Source: Bacteroides fragilis
GTDB lineage: Bacteria > Bacteroidota > Bacteroidia > Bacteroidales > Bacteroidaceae
Direction: 5' to 3'
Length of the DNA: 64,000 bases
NCBI RefSeq assembly: GCF_019583405.1
Contig: NZ_SZUU01000008.1
Location: forward strand, 124,001-188,000
Made by a program: the position numbers and the translations under genes. Below, piece after piece: positions 61,286 to 64,000 of this stretch (the first letter of the stretch is position 1; each line of letters starts with the position of its first letter). Under the pieces are notes generated by a model. The model saw only the letters and a list, made by a program, of their open reading frames with translations, was not told the origin of the DNA and made no database searches.

Positions 61286-62581
61286 ATGAAACATACCCTA
61301 TTATTTCTTCTTCTGATCTGTGCCTCCTCGTTGCAGACCACCGTTGCAGGCAATCGTCCGAAACTGACCGACGACGAGTTGATGACCCTTGTCCAGAAAC
61401 AAACCTTCCGTTATTTCTGGGATTTTGCCCATCCCGAATCCGGCTTGGCGCGTGAGCGCAGCAACGACCGTCTGGAAGTTGCGACGATCGGCGGTTCCGG
61501 CTTTGGCGTGATGGCAATTATAGTCGGAGTGGAGCGTGGTTTCATCACCCGTGAGCAAGGAGCGGAACGTCTGCTCAAGATGGTGGAGTTCCTCAACAAA
61601 GCCGACAGCTATCACGGCATCTGGGCACATTGGATGGACGGTGCAACCGGAAAGACAATCCCCTTCAGCCGTAAGGATGATGGTGCCGACCTGGTAGAAT
61701 CCGCCTTCATGTTCGAAGGACTGCTGGCAGCCCATCAGTACTTCGACCGGGATACCCCCACTGAAAACCGGGTGCGGGGACTCATCAACTCCCTCTGGCA
61801 TCAGGCCGAGTGGGACTGGTTCACCCGTGGAGGTGAAGATGTGCTCTATTGGCACTGGTCACCCAATAACGGCTGGGCAATGAATCATCAGCTGAAAGGG
61901 CAGAACGAGTGCCACATAGCCTATGTGCTGGCTGCCTCTTCACCTACTTATCCCATCCGCGAATCGGTCTATCATAAAGGATGGGCCAACTCGATCACCT
62001 TTAAGAACGGGAAGGAGTTCTACGGCATCCGTCTGCCGCTGGGCACCGACTTTGGCGGACCGCTCTTCTTCACCCATTACTCTTACCTCGGACTCGACCC
62101 GCGCGGGCTTAAAGACCGCTATGCCGACTATGGCGAGCAGATGAAGGCGCATACCCTGATCAACCGTGCCTATTGCATCGACAACCCGAAGAAGTACAAA
62201 GGGTACAGCCGCAAATGCTGGGGACTGACGGCAAGTGACAACCATCTGGGCTACTCGGCGCATTGTCCGCAGAACGATCTGGGAGTGATCACTCCGACCG
62301 CGGCCATCTCTTCTATTCCTTATACCCCGGAACATTCTCTGGAAGCTATGCGTTACTTTTACGAAGAGCTGGGCGACCGCCTTTGGGGAGAATACGGCTT
62401 CAAGGATTCCTTCAACCTAACCGAGAACTGGTTTGCACCTTCTTATCTGGCCATCGACCAGGGCCCTATTGTGGTGATGATTGAGAATTACCGCACGGGG
62501 CTGATCTGGAAACTATTCATGAGCCATCCTGATGTGCAGAGAGGGCTGAAGAGACTGGGGTTCAGTTCAGAATCAAAATAA
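61286..62581 (+). CDS. GH144-type beta-1,2-glucanase (glucoamylase-fold)
   Basis: A 431-residue secreted (alpha/alpha)6-barrel enzyme (signal to about 21). It matches the GH144 family, which includes the beta-1,2-glucan-hydrolysing enzymes from Chitinophaga and Bacteroides: ESGLARERSNDRLEVATIGG (about 51-70), HWMDGATGKTIPF, DLVESAFMFEGLL, EWDWFTRGGEDVLYWHWS, SYLGLDPRGLKDRYADY and DQGPIVVMIENYRTG. Predicted product is sophorose or short beta-1,2-glucans, to be cleaved by the GH3 enzyme. The ATG follows the right repeat arm directly, so it may depend on read-through or a promoter inside the inserted element. Confidence 0.88.
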   Translation: MKHTLLFLLLICASSLQTTVAGNRPKLTDDELMTLVQKQTFRYFWDFAHPESGLARERSNDRLEVATIGGSGFGVMAIIVGVERGFITREQGAERLLKMVEFLNKADSYHGIWAHWMDGATGKTIPFSRKDDGADLVESAFMFEGLLAAHQYFDRDTPTENRVRGLINSLWHQAEWDWFTRGGEDVLYWHWSPNNGWAMNHQLKGQNECHIAYVLAASSPTYPIRESVYHKGWANSITFKNGKEFYGIRLPLGTDFGGPLFFTHYSYLGLDPRGLKDRYADYGEQMKAHTLINRAYCIDNPKKYKGYSRKCWGLTASDNHLGYSAHCPQNDLGVITPTAAISSIPYTPEHSLEAMRYFYEELGDRLWGEYGFKDSFNLTENWFAPSYLAIDQGPIVVMIENYRTGLIWKLFMSHPDVQRGLKRLGFSSESK

Positions 62582-62591
62582 ATAAGATAAA

Positions 62592-62702
62592 GGTTCACCA
62601 CAGAGTGACACAGAGTCTCACAGAGTTTTGATTTTTTATTAATGGGATTTCTAAAAAGAAAAAACTTCTCTGTGAGACTCTGTGTTACTCTGTGGTGAAA
62701 AC
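62592..62702. repeat. CACCACAGA palindromic repeat, copy 5
   Basis: GGTTCACCACAGAGTGACAC opens and CTCTGTGTTACTCTGTGGTG closes it; inner arms CAGAGTCTCACAGAG and CTCTGTGAGACTCTG are also complementary. It is located between GH144 and the GH43-like gene. Confidence 0.85.
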
Positions 62703-62716
62703 ATACCGTTACAACC

Positions 62717-64000
62717 ATGAAACAGCTATTTCTCCTTTTACTCCTCTTCCTGTCCCCGGCTCTTGCTCCCGCACAGGACATGCGGCAGGATACCTACTGC
62801 AACCCGCTGAACATAGATTATACATATATGATCTATAATTCCGACAAGGACATCTCTTACCGTTCCGGTGCCGATCCAGCGGTGGTCAGGTTCCGCGGCG
62901 AATACTATATGTTCGTCACCCGCTCCAATGGTTACTGGCATTCTAAGGATCTGCTGAACTGGGACTTTATCACTCCCAAAAACTGGTATCCGCAGGGAAG
63001 CAACGCCCCCGCCGCCCATAACTACAAAGACTCTGTGCTCTACGTCACCGGCGATCCGTCCGGTTCGATGAGTATCCTTTACTCCGACGACCCGAAGCGG
63101 GGAGAATGGAAAGCCACCCCCGCCATCTTGCATAACCTGCAGGATCCGGACCTGTTTATCGACGATGACGGCCGGGCCTATATGTTCTGGGGATCGTCCA
63201 ATGTCTATCCCATCCGGGGAGTGGAGTTGGACAAGAATCACCGCTTTCTTCCCAAAGGAGAGGTGAAAGAGCTTTTCAGCCTCGACATGCTCCGCCACGG
63301 TTGGGAACGTTTCGGCGAGAACCACAGCGACACGGTTCTGAGAGGTTATATCGAAGGCCCGTGGCTGACCAAGCACAACGGGAGATATTATATGCAGTAT
63401 GGTGCTCCCGGCACTGAGTTCAATGTCTATGCCGACGGCGTTTATGTAGCCGATCATCCGATGGGGCCTTACACCTATCAGAAACACAACCCCGTGTCGT
63501 ATAAACCGGGCGGATACATGAACGGTGCCGGACACGGAAGCACGGTCCAGGGCCCCGGCGGAGCGTACTGGCATTTTGCTTCGATGGCCCTTTCCATCAA
63601 TGTCAACTGGGAACGCCGCCTCTGCATGTTCCCTGCCGGATTCGATAAAGACGGCATCATGTACGTAGATACCCGTTTCGGAGATTATCCACGTTATGCC
63701 CCCGCTGTGCCCGGCAAGAGGGGCCGGTTCCGGGGATGGATGCTCCTGTCTTACCGCAAACCGGTGACAGCGTCTGCCGTGAAAGGCGGATTTGGACCTG
63801 CCGCGCTGACGGACGAGCTGACCAAGACCTTCTGGCTTGCTGAGGCGAACGATGAACGTCAGTGGGTGATGATCGATCTGGAGAACCCTGCCCGCGTTTG
63901 TGCCGTGCAGGTGAACTATCACGACTATCGGAGCGATATGTACGGCCGGATTCCCGGCTTGCGCCATCGCTACGTCATCGAGGGTTCTACCGACGGAGAG
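62717..64000 (+). CDS. GH43-like secreted glycosidase with discoidin-type C terminus (runs off right edge)
   Basis: 428 residues are visible. After the signal peptide (to about 22) comes a five-bladed GH43/GH117-type propeller: SGADPAVVRFRGEYYMFVT (general base Asp region), LQDPDLFIDDDGRAYMFWG and YIEGPWLTKHNGRYYMQYG with the acid Glu. At about 370 it enters what looks like a discoidin (F5/8 C) carbohydrate-binding domain (ALTDELTKTFWLAEANDERQWVMIDL). The right edge cuts it. The substrate is uncertain; in this locus it may remove side groups or act on glucan-linked sugars. Its ATG is 15 bases after repeat copy 5. Confidence 0.85.
   Translation, partial: MKQLFLLLLLFLSPALAPAQDMRQDTYCNPLNIDYTYMIYNSDKDISYRSGADPAVVRFRGEYYMFVTRSNGYWHSKDLLNWDFITPKNWYPQGSNAPAAHNYKDSVLYVTGDPSGSMSILYSDDPKRGEWKATPAILHNLQDPDLFIDDDGRAYMFWGSSNVYPIRGVELDKNHRFLPKGEVKELFSLDMLRHGWERFGENHSDTVLRGYIEGPWLTKHNGRYYMQYGAPGTEFNVYADGVYVADHPMGPYTYQKHNPVSYKPGGYMNGAGHGSTVQGPGGAYWHFASMALSINVNWERRLCMFPAGFDKDGIMYVDTRFGDYPRYAPAVPGKRGRFRGWMLLSYRKPVTASAVKGGFGPAALTDELTKTFWLAEANDERQWVMIDLENPARVCAVQVNYHDYRSDMYGRIPGLRHRYVIEGSTDGE

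Noticed and set aside
49494..62702. CRISPR array
   Set aside because: The CACCACAGA repeats are palindromic, kilobases apart and not separated by regular spacers; no cas genes.
62738..63967. 409-codon minus-strand frame inside the GH43-like gene
   Set aside because: Antisense to recognised GH43-like motifs; no independent support.

Overview
The window is Bacteroides chromosome. Low-GC intergenic DNA, TAnnTTTG (-7) promoter boxes, SusC/SusD-type proteins, Cys-lipobox lipoproteins and a VirE-N/BT4734-type primase protein all point to this genus. I would not assign a species.

Layout. (1) 1-5.8 kb: housekeeping genes on the minus strand: the start of topA, an outer-membrane barrel plus TPR protein pair, and a zinc-ribbon NUDIX hydrolase. 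(2) 6.0-31.4 kb: the most unusual region. It is an array of ten intact 6-bladed beta-propeller secreted proteins (nine lipoproteins, one with an ordinary signal peptide) plus two gene remnants. Built around them is a RiPP-type (ribosomally made, modified peptide) operon at 17.76-24.85 kb: LanC-like half-domain protein, glycosyltransferase, propeller, 73-aa GG-leader precursor peptide, radical SAM/SPASM maturase, propeller, pseudo-radical-SAM protein. A GT8-LanC-like fusion is divergent from it. A second module at 25.15-28.97 kb holds a nucleotidyltransferase-aminotransferase fusion, a LicD-type phosphotransferase, another LanC-like protein and a GT2-like glycosyltransferase. A decayed sibling of the RiPP cassette lies at 14.88-16.15 kb. 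A stand-alone LytTR regulator (11.5 kb) may act on paired ACGTTCGGT sites upstream of the operon. (3) 31.5-35.7 kb: GH27 alpha-galactosidase, an outer-membrane protein, an inositol-monophosphatase-family enzyme, ComF and a small monooxygenase. (4) 35.886-46.490 kb: a 10.6-kb integrative element in a tRNA-Asn gene, with 43-bp direct repeats, tyrosine integrase, toxin-antitoxin pair, excisionase-like HTH protein, SF3-helicase primase and BT4734-like protein, and several cargo genes of unknown function. (5) 46.49-49.5 kb: two tRNA-Asn genes, a PfkB-family kinase and an S41 peptidase. (6) 49.66-64.0 kb: a polysaccharide utilization locus (sensor/regulator, GH3, SusC, SusD, GH144-type glucanase, GH43-like protein running off the end), best read as a beta-1,2-glucan system. 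Its intergenic gaps hold five copies of a CACCACAGA...TCTGTGGTG palindromic repeat, a 175-bp GC-rich inverted repeat pair and a candidate small RNA.

How the parts may work together: the RiPP operon would make a Cys-, Ser- and Thr-rich peptide, modify it with the radical SAM enzyme, and possibly glycosylate it or decorate it with a phospho-group. No peptidase-containing exporter is encoded in the window, so leader removal and export must be supplied elsewhere. The propeller proteins are secreted and mostly lipid-anchored, and could bind the product or its target at the cell surface; that role is inference.
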